From Flammeovirga aprica JL-4 (GTDB lineage: Bacteria; Bacteroidota; Bacteroidia; Cytophagales; Flammeovirgaceae): a stretch of 64,000 bases of DNA. A program made the translations under genes and the position numbers. The notes below the pieces were generated by a model that was not told the origin of the DNA, made no database searches, and worked only from the letters and a program-made list of their open reading frames with translations. Shown in pieces: positions 1-9,866 of the stretch. The stretch is taken from NCBI RefSeq assembly GCF_012844305.1, contig NZ_JABANE010000010.1, positions 1-64,000 on the forward strand, written 5' to 3'. How positions within the stretch are numbered: position 1 is the stretch's first letter; the number at the start of each line of letters is the position of its first letter.

Positions 1-586
1 TTTACCCTAGTTTTAAAAAGCAATTTACCATCTTAGATAAATACAACACTATAAATCTAAGGTTTTGTCTTGAAACAAAAACGAAGTAAAAAATTCAAGG
101 CTTTGAAGTCAAAAGCTAAATTCCATTCCTCTCGTCTAAATGATTTTAAACTCGCTAAAGCTCAAACAGGAAAATCATTTTTAACAGCTCAATACATGAA
201 ATTCTTAACACTTTTCCCTTCAAGGCCGGGGAAGCACTACCCAATAAATAGAGTAGAAAGCCCACTGGCACGAATGTTAAGCGTTAGCTTCATTCGTGTC
301 CTACAGATCATTAGAAATCTCCTGATTTCTAAATACTATGATTTACGATAATTTAGTTTACAATGCAGTTAATTCGAGAGAAATAAAAAAAGCGTTCTAT
401 TATTATGATTTGTAAAGGCCTAAAATAACCAATACAATTTATGGTTAGTATTTCATGATTTTAAATACTTGACCACAATTCATTATAAGAGTATAGTTTT
501 TATCTACTGCATCAGCCGTCTTGAAAATCAATTGATTACTAACATTGTAGACTTCAAGTGCTCAACCTTTAAAAGAAGTAGACTAA
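1..586. other. Non-coding flank at the leader-distal end of the CRISPR array
   Basis: I see no convincing gene here. A 93-codon frame starting at a TTG (70-351) has no recognisable domain and is crossed by two stem-loops. The first pairs CACGAATG with CATTCGTG (269-298), with an inner AAGC/GCTT helix. The second is a perfect 9-bp stem, TTAGAAATC/GATTTCTAA, with a 4-nt loop (311-332). The stretch may be the trailer of the array or a decayed mobile element. The window edge prevents a decision. Confidence 0.5.
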
Positions 587-2846
587 GTTTCAATACCACA
601 TTGGTTGCTGTTGAATCTGATTTTCCATTTTTGAAAATGAATTAGCATCCTGTTTCAATACCACATTGGTTGCTGTTGAATCATCAAAGCTTTTCAAGCC
701 GGGGAAATCGTAATGAAGTTTCAATACCACATTGGTTGCTGTTGAATGGAGAGGAAAGGAAGGTGACAGACAAAGGAATTATCGTTTCAATACCACATTG
801 GTTGCTGTTGAATAGAAGTAATATCTCAATTGAGATTAGGCAAACTTATGTTTCAATACCACATTGGTTGCTGTTGAATCTCGGAGTGAAGACTTGGCAA
901 CAGAACCTTTCCCTTAGTTTCAATACCACATTGGTTGCTGTTGAATTAGATGTACTTGATGTAGCAGTACAGATCAAATTCAGTTTCAATACCACATTGG
1001 TTGCTGTTGAATTCAGAAAGTTTAGTATATGTTGAAAATGATACTCATGTTTCAATACCACATTGGTTGCTGTTGAATATTAGAAGAGCTATATATAATT
1101 CATTGTCAATACTGTTTCAATACCACATTGGTTGCTGTTGAATGAAAGTGCGAACCGATCATGAATAAAATATATGAGAGTTTCAATACCACATTGGTTG
1201 CTGTTGAATAAAAGTATGATTATATCAGTAGTTAGGGAGTTTCATGTTTCAATACCACATTGGTTGCTGTTGAATTTCTGTTACCTTTATAAGTTCCATA
1301 TCTACATAAAGTTTCAATACCACATTGGTTGCTGTTGAATCAACCGCATTGCCAATAAACTTTTTTTGCTCTGCTGTTTCAATACCACATTGGTTGCTGT
1401 TGAATCCTAAGTTGGATGATTTGGAGTTTAGTTCTTACTATGTTTCAATACCACATTGGTTGCTGTTGAATCCCACTTCCGAAATACCTTCACATGCTAC
1501 TGACAAGTTTCAATACCACATTGGTTGCTGTTGAATAATAAAAAGTCCTCGATAATTTGATCAATTTTTTTTGTTTCAATACCACATTGGTTGCTGTTGA
1601 ATTAGAGCTTTCCTTTACAGTGTCTTTCTTCTTGTCTTGTTTCAATACCACATTGGTTGCTGTTGAATCAGCTTCATTTTGTTTGAAGTGTTTATCTACA
1701 GCATGTTTCAATACCACATTGGTTGCTGTTGAATTTTAGCACGTATTAATTCAAACTTACTGCTTTTCAGTTTCAATACCACATTGGTTGCTGTTGAATT
1801 TGGCAGGTATTTTTGATTCATTAGCAAATGTATTGTTTCAATACCACATTGGTTGCTGTTGAATTTTCAGATGATGCGATACGCTCATTAACCGTTTTTG
1901 TTTCAATACCACATTGGTTGCTGTTGAATAAGGTACTCCAATTTTAGGTGCAAAATACAGGTTAAGTTTCAATACCACATTGGTTGCTGTTGAATTGAAA
2001 GTTCTGAGTTTGATTATACAAATTTATTAGAGTTTCAATACCACATTGGTTGCTGTTGAATCTCCCTTTCAAATAACACTAGATCTTTGTGATTTACGTT
2101 TCAATACCACATTGGTTGCTGTTGAATTTGATTTACATCCCTTACAGAAAAGCATACAATCAAGTTTCAATACCACATTGGTTGCTGTTGAATCTTTTAA
2201 TTATCGTTTACTTGCTTCTTTTTTAATGTTTCAATACCACATTGGTTGCTGTTGAATCTGAAAATTATCCCGTTCCTTTTGCATTATTTTAGTTTCAATA
2301 CCACATTGGTTGCTGTTGAATTGATTTATATCCCTTACAGAAAAGCATACAATCAAGTTTCAATACCACATTGGTTGCTGTTGAATCCTACCTAAAAGTT
2401 GTCGTGTGTATGGGATAGATACGTTTCAATACCACATTGGTTGCTGTTGAATATTATTTGAAAAAGTATTAATGTTAGCTTATCATAAGTTTCAATACCA
2501 CATTGGTTGCTGTTGAATGGTAACTCTAACCCAAAGTAATAGCTCTAATAACCTGTTTCAATACCACATTGGTTGCTGTTGAATTTGTACAATTAGATAG
2601 TAGAGTCTTATTGCGACAAAGTTTCAATACCACATTGGTTGCTGTTGAATGCTACTTATGCAACAAAAGGTCCTGGCTCTATATCTGTTTCAATACCACA
2701 TTGGTTGCTGTTGAATTCAAATGATATTACAATGATGTCGCTTTCTTACAAGTTTCAATACCACATTGGTTGCTGTTGAATTTCATTACCCTTTTCTGCT
2801 TGCTAGTGTTGACCAAGTTTCAATACCACATTGGTTGCTGTTGAAT
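587..2846 (-). CRISPR. CRISPR array, 35 repeats of 30 nt and 34 spacers
   Basis: On the plus strand the repeat starts GTTTCAATACC and ends GCTGTTGAAT. All 35 copies look identical by eye, including the one farthest from cas2, and spacers are 34-37 nt. The reverse complement ends in ATTGAAAC, the 8-nt 5' handle typical of type I-B crRNAs cut by Cas6, so the array is transcribed on the minus strand from the leader at 2847-3050. The spacer at 2787-2816 is therefore newest and the one at 617-651 oldest. Spacers at 2128-2163 and 2322-2356 are near-duplicates. The lack of decayed repeats and the complete cas set suggest an active array. Confidence 0.99.
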
Positions 2847-3050
2847 CCATCGCAACGACGACAGAATATATACCAAACATACATAAAAAAAGGGTTTAAT
2901 AACTCATTTCCATCAAAAAATATCGTCGACCTATGGTCATACGATTTACCCCTTCCATCGACAACCCCTTTTTTAGACTGTTTTTGGGTGATTATCCATA
3001 ATTATTACAAAATGTCAAAGAACGAAATGAAAAAACTTTGAGGTCGACGA
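2847..3050 (-). promoter_or_regulatory. CRISPR leader between cas2 and the array
   Basis: This AT-rich 204-nt stretch lies between the cas2 stop codon and the first leader-side repeat. On the minus strand it carries TATGTTTG (2881-2874), a perfect match to the Bacteroidota -7 box TAnnTTTG. That would start transcription about 20-25 nt before the first repeat. An imperfect palindrome, ATCGT-cg-ACC-tat-GGT-cat-ACGAT, lies at 2922-2945, and GTCGAC recurs at 2925-2930 and 3043-3048. The promoter call is a motif match; the palindrome's role (for example in spacer integration) is inference. Confidence 0.75.
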
Positions 3051-3311
3051 CTAAAGGAAATTATCAATAGATGATTTCTCTTCACCGATCACTTCTTTCT
3101 GAAGCCAGTACTGTTCTCTATTTTTAAAGAGAATTAAAGAGTCCCCTTCCTTCATAATTTCCTTTGCTTCTGCTTTAAGGTTTTCAAGTTGCACCTTTGT
3201 TAACTCTCCCTCAAAAACAGAATTTTGAATCCAATTCAGATATTTTCTACAAAGTTTGAGCATCTTTCCTACTCGCTTTGTATTCATATCATACACTAAT
3301 ATTACATACAT
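3051..3311 (-). CDS. cas2: Cas2, spacer-integration subunit
   Basis: An 86-residue protein of normal Cas2 length. It opens with the ferredoxin-like first strand MYVILVYDM, with the conserved Asp after the strand, and has the family pattern LNWIQNSVFEGEL, where the strand-loop matches the usual QxSVFEG. Cas2 dimers bridge two Cas1 dimers in the complex that inserts new spacers at the leader-repeat junction. It is the last cas gene, 12 nt after cas1 and directly next to the leader. No truncation or odd residue was seen. Confidence 0.97.
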   Translation of the reverse strand: MYVILVYDMNTKRVGKMLKLCRKYLNWIQNSVFEGELTKVQLENLKAEAKEIMKEGDSLILFKNREQYWLQKEVIGEEKSSIDNFL

Positions 3312-3323
3312 AGCATCTAATTT

Positions 3324-4328
3324 TTACCACCAACTTTTAAAACCAACATAAGGTTCTATTTCCATTAAGTGTTTACTGATCTTATAGCACTCCAACTTGA
3401 TCAAATGTTTATAACTCACATTTCTACCTAGTTTTCTGTGTTTGATTGTTTCAGTTAGCTTTTTATCCCAAGCCTGCAATACCTTTTTCCTTCCACTTTC
3501 TTTCAATAAACAAGCATTAATTTCAGCATTAAAATCCCTCGCTTGGATAGTTCCTTTATTCACCAAAGAGAAAATCATTCTATCTACTAAAATTGGTTTA
3601 AAAACTTCTGCAAGATCTAAGGCTAAAGAAAAGCGACGTACACCAGGTTCATGTAAAAAACTTATAGTAGGGTCAAGTTGAGTATGATAAATCATATCTA
3701 AACAAGCTGTATAACACAACATATTTGAGAAACTGATCAACGCATTCATTGGATCTGTCGGAGGTCTTTTTTCTCTGCTGAATAATGGAAAAGTAGGACT
3801 GATAATAGAAAAAGCTCCATAATAGGCTTGTCTGATATTTCCTTCTAAACCCATTAATTCATCAATTTGAGTCGTAGAAGATATACTTTCTCTGTATTGC
3901 TCAATAGCCATAATTACAGCACTAAGGTCCTTCCCTCTATTTTGATAATACTTTACAGTCTTAAGCATATTGAAAGACGCCGAGTCAATAAATGCTTGAG
4001 CAATTTGAATACGTTTCTTCACATCAGCATAATGTAAACTCTGTTGTACATTCAGTTGCCCTGCCTGTAAATATTCTTTAGGATAAAATGAACCCGTATA
4101 ATGCTCATAGTAATCAAAGAAATGAACTCCAATACCATTTTTGCCTAAAAAATTATACAAAGCAGAATTCGCATCCAAACTTCCCAAAACATACAAATTC
4201 CCCACTTGTTCAACGGGTAAATACCTTGCCTGTCCTTCATTCCCATCTTCATCTACAGGTACAAACTTCAAAGTATTGTCTTTTCGACTTAATCTTCCGG
4301 GGTTAAATAAATAATAAGATTTTTTCAT
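3324..4328 (-). CDS. cas1: Cas1, spacer-integration endonuclease
   Basis: A 334-residue Cas1 of the type I-B kind. The metal-binding catalytic residues are visible as Glu162 (in GLEGNIRQAYY), His226 (FLHEPG) and an acidic residue near 241 (DLAEVFKPILVDR). The start is placed at MKKSYYLF: the frame extends nine codons upstream, but that part overlaps cas4, whereas this ATG sits 2 nt from the cas4 stop. Cas1 with Cas2 integrates spacers. The order cas4-cas1-cas2 with tiny gaps shows a translationally coupled adaptation module. Confidence 0.97.
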   Translation of the reverse strand: MKKSYYLFNPGRLSRKDNTLKFVPVDEDGNEGQARYLPVEQVGNLYVLGSLDANSALYNFLGKNGIGVHFFDYYEHYTGSFYPKEYLQAGQLNVQQSLHYADVKKRIQIAQAFIDSASFNMLKTVKYYQNRGKDLSAVIMAIEQYRESISSTTQIDELMGLEGNIRQAYYGAFSIISPTFPLFSREKRPPTDPMNALISFSNMLCYTACLDMIYHTQLDPTISFLHEPGVRRFSLALDLAEVFKPILVDRMIFSLVNKGTIQARDFNAEINACLLKESGRKKVLQAWDKKLTETIKHRKLGRNVSYKHLIKLECYKISKHLMEIEPYVGFKSWW

Positions 4329-4330
4329 TT

Positions 4331-4840
4331 CTAATCTTCTTCTCCGCTCCAGCAAAAATCAAAATAGGAGCACTTTTTACATTTACTTTTAGACATTTTC
4401 GGGGGGCAAGTTCCTTGCAAAATATTTGTAGCAGTACTCAACCATTGTTCTACCTCTATACTATCTGTCTCACTATCCCATTCTACATTCTCAACAATTC
4501 GGAGTTTAGGATATTCAATTACTGCTCTTGGGTTTTCTACCCCTATTTTCTCCAACAAATACAGATAGTATTTCACCTGAGCAATATGTGACTGCTCTTT
4601 TTTATTAGACTTCTTGACTTCATGAACAGTATTTGTTTTCGCATCAAAAAAATCGATTTTTCCTATTCCCAAATCAATTTCTTGCCATTTTCCAGCACGT
4701 TGGGGATAAGTAATTTCTCCTATCAATCTTCCTTCTGCTACTAAGTCTGATGAACTTTCCATTCTCAAATGTTTAGCATGTAACCATATTTTACGGTGAC
4801 AGAGATGGAGGTAGGCGATGAGGGTTGGGGTGATATCCAT
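4331..4840 (-). CDS. cas4: Cas4, Fe-S exonuclease for spacer processing
   Basis: A 169-residue PD-(D/E)XK-family Cas4. Four cysteines that would hold the iron-sulfur cluster are visible: Cys14 (HLCHRKIW) and Cys154, Cys157 and Cys163 near the C-terminus (CKKCSYFDFCW). The nuclease core includes GKIDFFD and the EVKKSNK motif (Glu-x-Lys). Cas4 trims prespacers and helps select the PAM and orientation. It lies between cas3 (11 nt upstream) and cas1 (2 nt downstream), the usual place in type I-B operons. Confidence 0.95.
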   Translation of the reverse strand: MDITPTLIAYLHLCHRKIWLHAKHLRMESSSDLVAEGRLIGEITYPQRAGKWQEIDLGIGKIDFFDAKTNTVHEVKKSNKKEQSHIAQVKYYLYLLEKIGVENPRAVIEYPKLRIVENVEWDSETDSIEVEQWLSTATNILQGTCPPKMSKSKCKKCSYFDFCWSGEED

Positions 4841-4851
4841 TTTCTTTTTGT

Positions 4852-7155
4852 TTAAAGAAATTTTTCTTCATTATTTATTGTTTTCGTCTGTCGTCTTTCA
4901 AGAATTAACCCTCTTTTCAAATCATAAGCACAATCATTAGCTAAAAATATTTTAACTTCTTCCTGCTCTTGCTCTCTCTTTTTACCTATTCTATATTTCT
5001 TTGAATAAATGAATTCATTTTTCATCCCTTTGCTTCTTTGATATAAAGGAATTGAAATGGAACACTCTAACTTGTATGTATTAAAAGCATCTTTTGAATT
5101 AAAGATTGTCTCTGTATTATGCGTTAAAAATAATGTTGGGTTTTTGTCTTTATATTCAGTTGGATGAATTATGAAAAGATCAATCTGATCAGGAATATCC
5201 CTACTCTTCCACCCCTCTGTTATTGTCTCATCTTCTTCTTGTTTCGCCTGAGGTAAAACCAACCAATTATGTAAAATTTCTTCCTTATAAGCCTGAATAT
5301 TCTGTTCCGTTCTTGGACTATTAGGTTTAAGTTCGTTATACACCTGATTAATCATCTCTACAAATTGAGGAGCAGTGTATTTCTTTAACGCTAGAAGGTT
5401 TCTCGTTTTTAATAATGAACCTGATGGCTCCCATTCAAACTTAACCATTCGTCCATAAGGTGCAGGATAAAGTACCTCTTTTTTATAGGGAACTATTACT
5501 TCTAAATGTCCAATTACATCCCCGTGAAAGCCTTTTTTAAAAAATCTACAAAGTCTTCCAATACGTTGTACAAGTCTATCTATTGGACAAAGTTCTGAAA
5601 TCATATATTCAGCAGTGATATTAATACTCATCTCTCCTATTTGAGTGAGTATAGCAACACCTTTTGCATTTTTATTTTCCCAAGCTTTTTCCCCTAAAGC
5701 TTCTATTAAGTCTTTCTCCTTTTTAATTTTATCAGTTTCTAAAAAACGAGAATGATATAGTATTGGTTCTATATTTCTTATCTTAAACCATTCATAAAAT
5801 TCAATTGCTCTGTCAACCGTATTCGCAAAAATGATAGTTGGCTTTCCATTAAGAATAGGTTCAAAAAGATATTCTATGTCCTCAATTGAAGTATATTCGT
5901 TTATACCTTTTAAATCACATCTAGCACGTTCTTGTTCAATTTTATCAGAAGTGTCTTCCTTGATTTCATTGATTGGGTAACCAGTGGTTTTATAAAGTTC
6001 TAAAGCAGATTGGGGTAGAGATGCACTCATCAACATTACTGGAACATTAAGTACTCTCAGATACTTGAGTAACTCAATAATATTCGCTTGTGTGAACTCA
6101 TCATAAAAATCAGCCTCATCTATTACTAAACAACTATTTGCTAAATTAAAAGTTATGGTATGATGATCTTCTCTTGTATGAGTTAATGCCATTAATAAAT
6201 GATCAATTGTACAAACCGTTACTGGGTTTGCTAAAAGTCTTGCAAAATCATGTTCAGCTCTTTTAAGATCAAGTTTCTCCGTATTCTTTCCATATTTAAC
6301 ATTCCATGCACTTGAATGATAAAGTCCAGTTTGAGATAAATTCTCAGTAACATTAATCGCTAATGCATTTGAAGTAAATCGGGTAGGCATTGCTATAACA
6401 AGACGTTCAGCCCTATTATTAACTATTTGTTGTTGTGCCCACAAAAGACATGCGTCTGTCTTACCTGCCCCTGTTGCTGCTCTTAATAGCAGTAGAGGAT
6501 CTTTCCAATTATTAAATGCTAATTCTTGTACTGCTCTTTTTTCCCAATTATCAGGAAATTGATAAGAAAAAGGAGTAAACATCGGCAAATCTTTTCCATC
6601 TTCTTTTGCACTTGCTCTTCTATCTGCAATCTGCAAGAGGCTTCTTGTAGCAGAAAAAGCATAATTATTCTTTATTGCTGATTCAATATTAGTATTTGTC
6701 AATAAAGTTGAGTTAACTATGTTGTTTCCATTTCTTAGTATTTGATTCCATAAATCTTCTCCAATCTTTCTTGACCCTAATACAATTTCTATCCATCTAG
6801 ATTTAAACCTATGAGATAGCTTTGAGTGGTGAGCAAGTATCGCTATTTTTTCCTCTTCTTCTAATTGAATCCCTTTCTCCTCACACATAAAAACTGAAAG
6901 TAACTCATGTCTATATGGAGTACGAAAAAGAGTATCCTCTTTACAGTTTTTTTGCCATGACTTACTTTTCTTTCCTTCATCATGCCATTGAACTGCGGTA
7001 TAAAGCAATTTTGCTAAATTCTTTCCAGTATAAACCTTGTATTTCTGGATACTAAATGGATGTTCTTTTACAAATTTCTCTGCTTGCTTTCTTACATTTC
7101 TTACATGTTCATCTAAAAGTAAGCCTGTTGTTTTTGCCCAATATTCTTCCTCCAT
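4852..7155 (-). CDS. cas3: Cas3, HD nuclease-helicase
   Basis: A 767-residue fused Cas3. The N-terminal HD nuclease shows His17, the His58-Asp59 pair (WHDEGKKS), a later RHE motif and HH in LAHHSKL. The superfamily 2 helicase follows with Walker A ATGAGKT, DEAD-type box VIDEAD, motif III SASLP and motif VI QRIGRLCR. It is recruited by Cascade to nick, unwind and degrade target DNA. It follows cas7 after a 110-nt gap that carries a stem-loop, and is 11 nt before cas4. Both halves look intact. Confidence 0.96.
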   Translation of the reverse strand: MEEEYWAKTTGLLLDEHVRNVRKQAEKFVKEHPFSIQKYKVYTGKNLAKLLYTAVQWHDEGKKSKSWQKNCKEDTLFRTPYRHELLSVFMCEEKGIQLEEEEKIAILAHHSKLSHRFKSRWIEIVLGSRKIGEDLWNQILRNGNNIVNSTLLTNTNIESAIKNNYAFSATRSLLQIADRRASAKEDGKDLPMFTPFSYQFPDNWEKRAVQELAFNNWKDPLLLLRAATGAGKTDACLLWAQQQIVNNRAERLVIAMPTRFTSNALAINVTENLSQTGLYHSSAWNVKYGKNTEKLDLKRAEHDFARLLANPVTVCTIDHLLMALTHTREDHHTITFNLANSCLVIDEADFYDEFTQANIIELLKYLRVLNVPVMLMSASLPQSALELYKTTGYPINEIKEDTSDKIEQERARCDLKGINEYTSIEDIEYLFEPILNGKPTIIFANTVDRAIEFYEWFKIRNIEPILYHSRFLETDKIKKEKDLIEALGEKAWENKNAKGVAILTQIGEMSINITAEYMISELCPIDRLVQRIGRLCRFFKKGFHGDVIGHLEVIVPYKKEVLYPAPYGRMVKFEWEPSGSLLKTRNLLALKKYTAPQFVEMINQVYNELKPNSPRTEQNIQAYKEEILHNWLVLPQAKQEEDETITEGWKSRDIPDQIDLFIIHPTEYKDKNPTLFLTHNTETIFNSKDAFNTYKLECSISIPLYQRSKGMKNEFIYSKKYRIGKKREQEQEEVKIFLANDCAYDLKRGLILERRQTKTINNEEKFL

Positions 7156-7206
7156 AATATACCTTTAATCAAGAGTATTCAATTAGTCATTAAGGTTTTA
7201 ATTGTA

Positions 7207-7232
7207 AGTCGGAACAAAAAATTATTCCGACT
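7207..7232 (-). promoter_or_regulatory. Intercistronic stem-loop between cas7 and cas3
   Basis: A perfect 8-bp stem, AGTCGGAA/TTCCGACT, with a 10-nt loop lies in the only sizeable gap inside the effector part of the cas operon. There is no clear U-run after it on the minus strand, so it is not a standard terminator. It could be an mRNA-processing or 3'-end-protecting hairpin that keeps cas7 mRNA more abundant than cas3. The structure is seen; the role is inference. Confidence 0.45.
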
Positions 7233-7265
7233 CTAACTCTATATTAAAATAACTTCCAAAAATTA

Positions 7266-8225
7266 TTACTCTGTTTCAAATACACGAGCAAAAGGAACAA
7301 CTTGATCATCAGAGATACCACTTGGATCAAAAAGGACTGCATCATTTAATGTACTTAAAGCATCTTCATAAGCTTGAAAAACACTTTTTTCTCCTTCACT
7401 ATCATTCCCTACAACAACAAAAGCATCTCTTTTTTGTATTTCATCAATAATGTTCTTCTTTAAGGTTTCATTTCCTTGAAAATAACGACTAGCTTTTCTA
7501 CTATGTTTTGTATCAAAAACAATCAAAACTTGTTCAGGTTCACCAGATACCGAATTACGAGCTTGGTTTGCATATTCGTTTAAAGATCGAGTAGCCTCAA
7601 TAAATAATTTTACTCTTCTTTTTCTTTCAGCCTCTTTTACATGTTTCATGTAATCTGTACCAACATGATATTCATTATCATAACTGAATCTCTTAGTTAT
7701 ACTTAAAGCTCCTAAATCCAAATAAAAATTCATAAGCATCATATCACCTTGACTAAACTCCTTAGTGGCTAATGCTTGATCTCTACTTGCTTCCTCTGTA
7801 CTTTGTTTAAGCCTTACCAATAAATCTCTTCCAATTTCGCTTTCCTTTATTGCGACTGCTGGTGTTACTGAGATTGGAGATGTTCTTCTTCCAGAATAGT
7901 CACCACGACTAGGATGCATAAAACCACCCATATCAGCTCTAAGATCTTTTTCAATTTGATCGCTGATTCCGTCTCCATTTGAAACATGAGTATCTTTTAC
8001 ATCTACCTCACCACAAATAGGTCCACTATTACTTTTCTTCTCTGCTTCATTTAAACGATCTATTGCACTAAACAATACATGACGTTGCATTTGACCCGAA
8101 ATATATACTTTCCCATCTGGTCTTTGTTTTACAGAAGAAGCATTGCCTAATAACTTCTCTCCTCCATTCGCCATGTGATTATCCATAGGAACAAGAGTTG
8201 AAATAAAAATTCCTTGTATTTCCAT
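7266..8225 (-). CDS. cas7: Cas7, Cascade backbone subunit (Cst2/DevR or Csp1-like)
   Basis: A 319-residue RAMP-type protein. Features of the I-B Cas7 group are the early GNASSVKQRPDGKVYISG stretch (compare 'N..svK..d.r.yiSgq' in Cst2/DevR), the segment DLRADMGGFM, and RRTSPISVTPAVA (family 'kRrSPi.vspa'). Several copies line the crRNA and form the Cascade spine. It sits between cas8 and cas3, which matches the order I recall for the PGING variant of Porphyromonas, so it may belong to the Csp1 family. The class is sure; the subfamily is not. Confidence 0.88.
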   Translation of the reverse strand: MEIQGIFISTLVPMDNHMANGGEKLLGNASSVKQRPDGKVYISGQMQRHVLFSAIDRLNEAEKKSNSGPICGEVDVKDTHVSNGDGISDQIEKDLRADMGGFMHPSRGDYSGRRTSPISVTPAVAIKESEIGRDLLVRLKQSTEEASRDQALATKEFSQGDMMLMNFYLDLGALSITKRFSYDNEYHVGTDYMKHVKEAERKRRVKLFIEATRSLNEYANQARNSVSGEPEQVLIVFDTKHSRKASRYFQGNETLKKNIIDEIQKRDAFVVVGNDSEGEKSVFQAYEDALSTLNDAVLFDPSGISDDQVVPFARVFETE

Positions 8226-8270
8226 TTTTGTATTATGTTAAAAATTTTAATTTATCTACTGATGATCTTA

Positions 8271-9866
8271 TTATAAATCTGCTACAGATGTTGTTGTATC
8301 TTGAGTATTATTTAAACTTACTATACCCTCTTTGTCTGATTTCCCCCCTCTAATACGAGCATAAGCTACCATAATATTTTTCGCATCACTTATATCAATA
8401 TCGCCTGATAACACCGCTCCAATAAAAGGCTTTGCACTCTCTCCTACTTCAGAGTTTGTCAGACGACTTGCTCTCGTTAAAACATGAGCGACAAGATCAG
8501 AAGGTTCTTTTGCTGAATAGATTGCACTTTCAATTTGTGTTAGGTATTTACTCTTTAGTTTATAAACCTTATCCAGTTCATTGTGTTTGTTTGCTTCTTC
8601 CTTAGCAGCAAAAAAAGCTACACTGTTTAACCATGATCCTAATACCTCCGCTGAGGATATAATTTCTTTAGGGATATTTTTCATCTTACTAAAATAAGTG
8701 TGGAATAATGTTTTAACTTCAAATGAGTAGGTCGCTCTCACAGCAAGGAAATCCTTGAAATAAGGAGCACTAAAAAGTTGTAAAAAGTTGGCAGTAACTC
8801 GATCTAAATGATCGTATGCTGATTTTACTTCTTTACTTTTATAATATTCAATACGATTTTTTTCTGGAATTTGAGAATAATAAAGGGCATCCACTATACT
8901 ACTTAACTTACCTGCTTTTGCTAGATCAATAATATGATGTGAAAAAGTTACAGTATGTGTACTTGAATATCGAATAATATAGAAAGGTGTACCTTTTAAC
9001 TTCTCTAATAAATCCAATACTTCAGTACGCTCTCCTTCAGCAGTTTTTGCCCATTCACCAATAGCTCCTAACAGGGCTACCGCTCCCATACTTGACGTTT
9101 TAGGTGCATTAGGAAAATTGCCATTAAACATGGCGGGTCTTTTGTATTTGGGTTTCGTTTTGTCCTTTTTATTAGAAACTTCAACTTTGTTTCGATTCGA
9201 ATTACCTTCCCTAACAATAACTGATTGCTTAAGTTTAGCTGTTTGGGAACGATTCATATTATTAAAAACACCAATGAAGTTGAACATATCTTCAATCCCT
9301 TTTAAATCAGGGATAATAGCAGTCCCCTCTAAATCAGTAGTTAAGTATGGCTTCAAAAGTGTTAATGTTGTAATAGCAGAACAAACTCCTTCTAAAAGTG
9401 ATACACTTGGTGGCGACTGACTTCTTTTTCCATTATTAAACTGTCCAGATACTGCACAAACCCCTTTAGAAAGTTTCACCATTTTCCCTTTTTTAGAAAT
9501 CTTTTTTTGTTCATTAGCAATATCCTTCAATAAATTTTCGACAGCTCCCAAAGCATGTCGGGCTTCTTTATTGGTACTTATCACATTAGGAGCTAAGTAT
9601 ACCCCTTTGTCAGGATTCCCTTTAATATTTTTATCTTTAATCTCTTGATATGAGTAATAAGAATAATTCAAAATATTATCTTGCAAAGGATCATTATCCG
9701 TATAAATACGAAATGCTCCAAGTGCTCTTTCTAACTCTCTCTTTAATAAATCAAGTTCAATTAGATTCGTTTCTAATGGAAAACCTTGTGACTTTTCAAG
9801 TAACTGCTGATTATTGTAAACTAAAGCTGCAAGCCCGTATCGACTATAAAAATGATCAAAATTCAT
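8271..9866 (-). CDS. cas8b: Cas8 large subunit of a type I-B-like Cascade
   Basis: A 531-residue protein in the position and size range of the Cascade large subunit, which recognises the PAM and recruits Cas3. The sequence is divergent, and I assign it mainly by context plus scattered resemblance to Cst1/Csp2-type large subunits (a VCAVSGQFNNGKRSQSPP stretch, and a helical C-terminal third that may act as the small subunit). The start is MNFDHFYSRYGL: its ATG overlaps the cas5 stop in an ATGA, and the nine codons further upstream lie inside cas5. The name Cas8b versus Csp2 is uncertain. Confidence 0.8.
   Translation of the reverse strand: MNFDHFYSRYGLAALVYNNQQLLEKSQGFPLETNLIELDLLKRELERALGAFRIYTDNDPLQDNILNYSYYSYQEIKDKNIKGNPDKGVYLAPNVISTNKEARHALGAVENLLKDIANEQKKISKKGKMVKLSKGVCAVSGQFNNGKRSQSPPSVSLLEGVCSAITTLTLLKPYLTTDLEGTAIIPDLKGIEDMFNFIGVFNNMNRSQTAKLKQSVIVREGNSNRNKVEVSNKKDKTKPKYKRPAMFNGNFPNAPKTSSMGAVALLGAIGEWAKTAEGERTEVLDLLEKLKGTPFYIIRYSSTHTVTFSHHIIDLAKAGKLSSIVDALYYSQIPEKNRIEYYKSKEVKSAYDHLDRVTANFLQLFSAPYFKDFLAVRATYSFEVKTLFHTYFSKMKNIPKEIISSAEVLGSWLNSVAFFAAKEEANKHNELDKVYKLKSKYLTQIESAIYSAKEPSDLVAHVLTRASRLTNSEVGESAKPFIGAVLSGDIDISDAKNIMVAYARIRGGKSDKEGIVSLNNTQDTTTSVADL

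Noticed and set aside
70..351. 93-codon frame beginning at a TTG
   Set aside because: It shows no domain, its end is made of two strong stem-loops, and no promoter motif precedes it.
214..713. Possible self-targeting spacer: CAAGCCGGGGAA in spacer 682-717 against CAAGGCCGGGGAA near 220
   Set aside because: The match is only about 13 nt with a one-base gap, too short for targeting.
670..3041. Several frames inside the CRISPR array (both strands)
   Set aside because: They encode the repeat itself over and over (SIPHWLLLN, FNTTLVAVE and STATNVVLK in the three frames) and are array artefacts.
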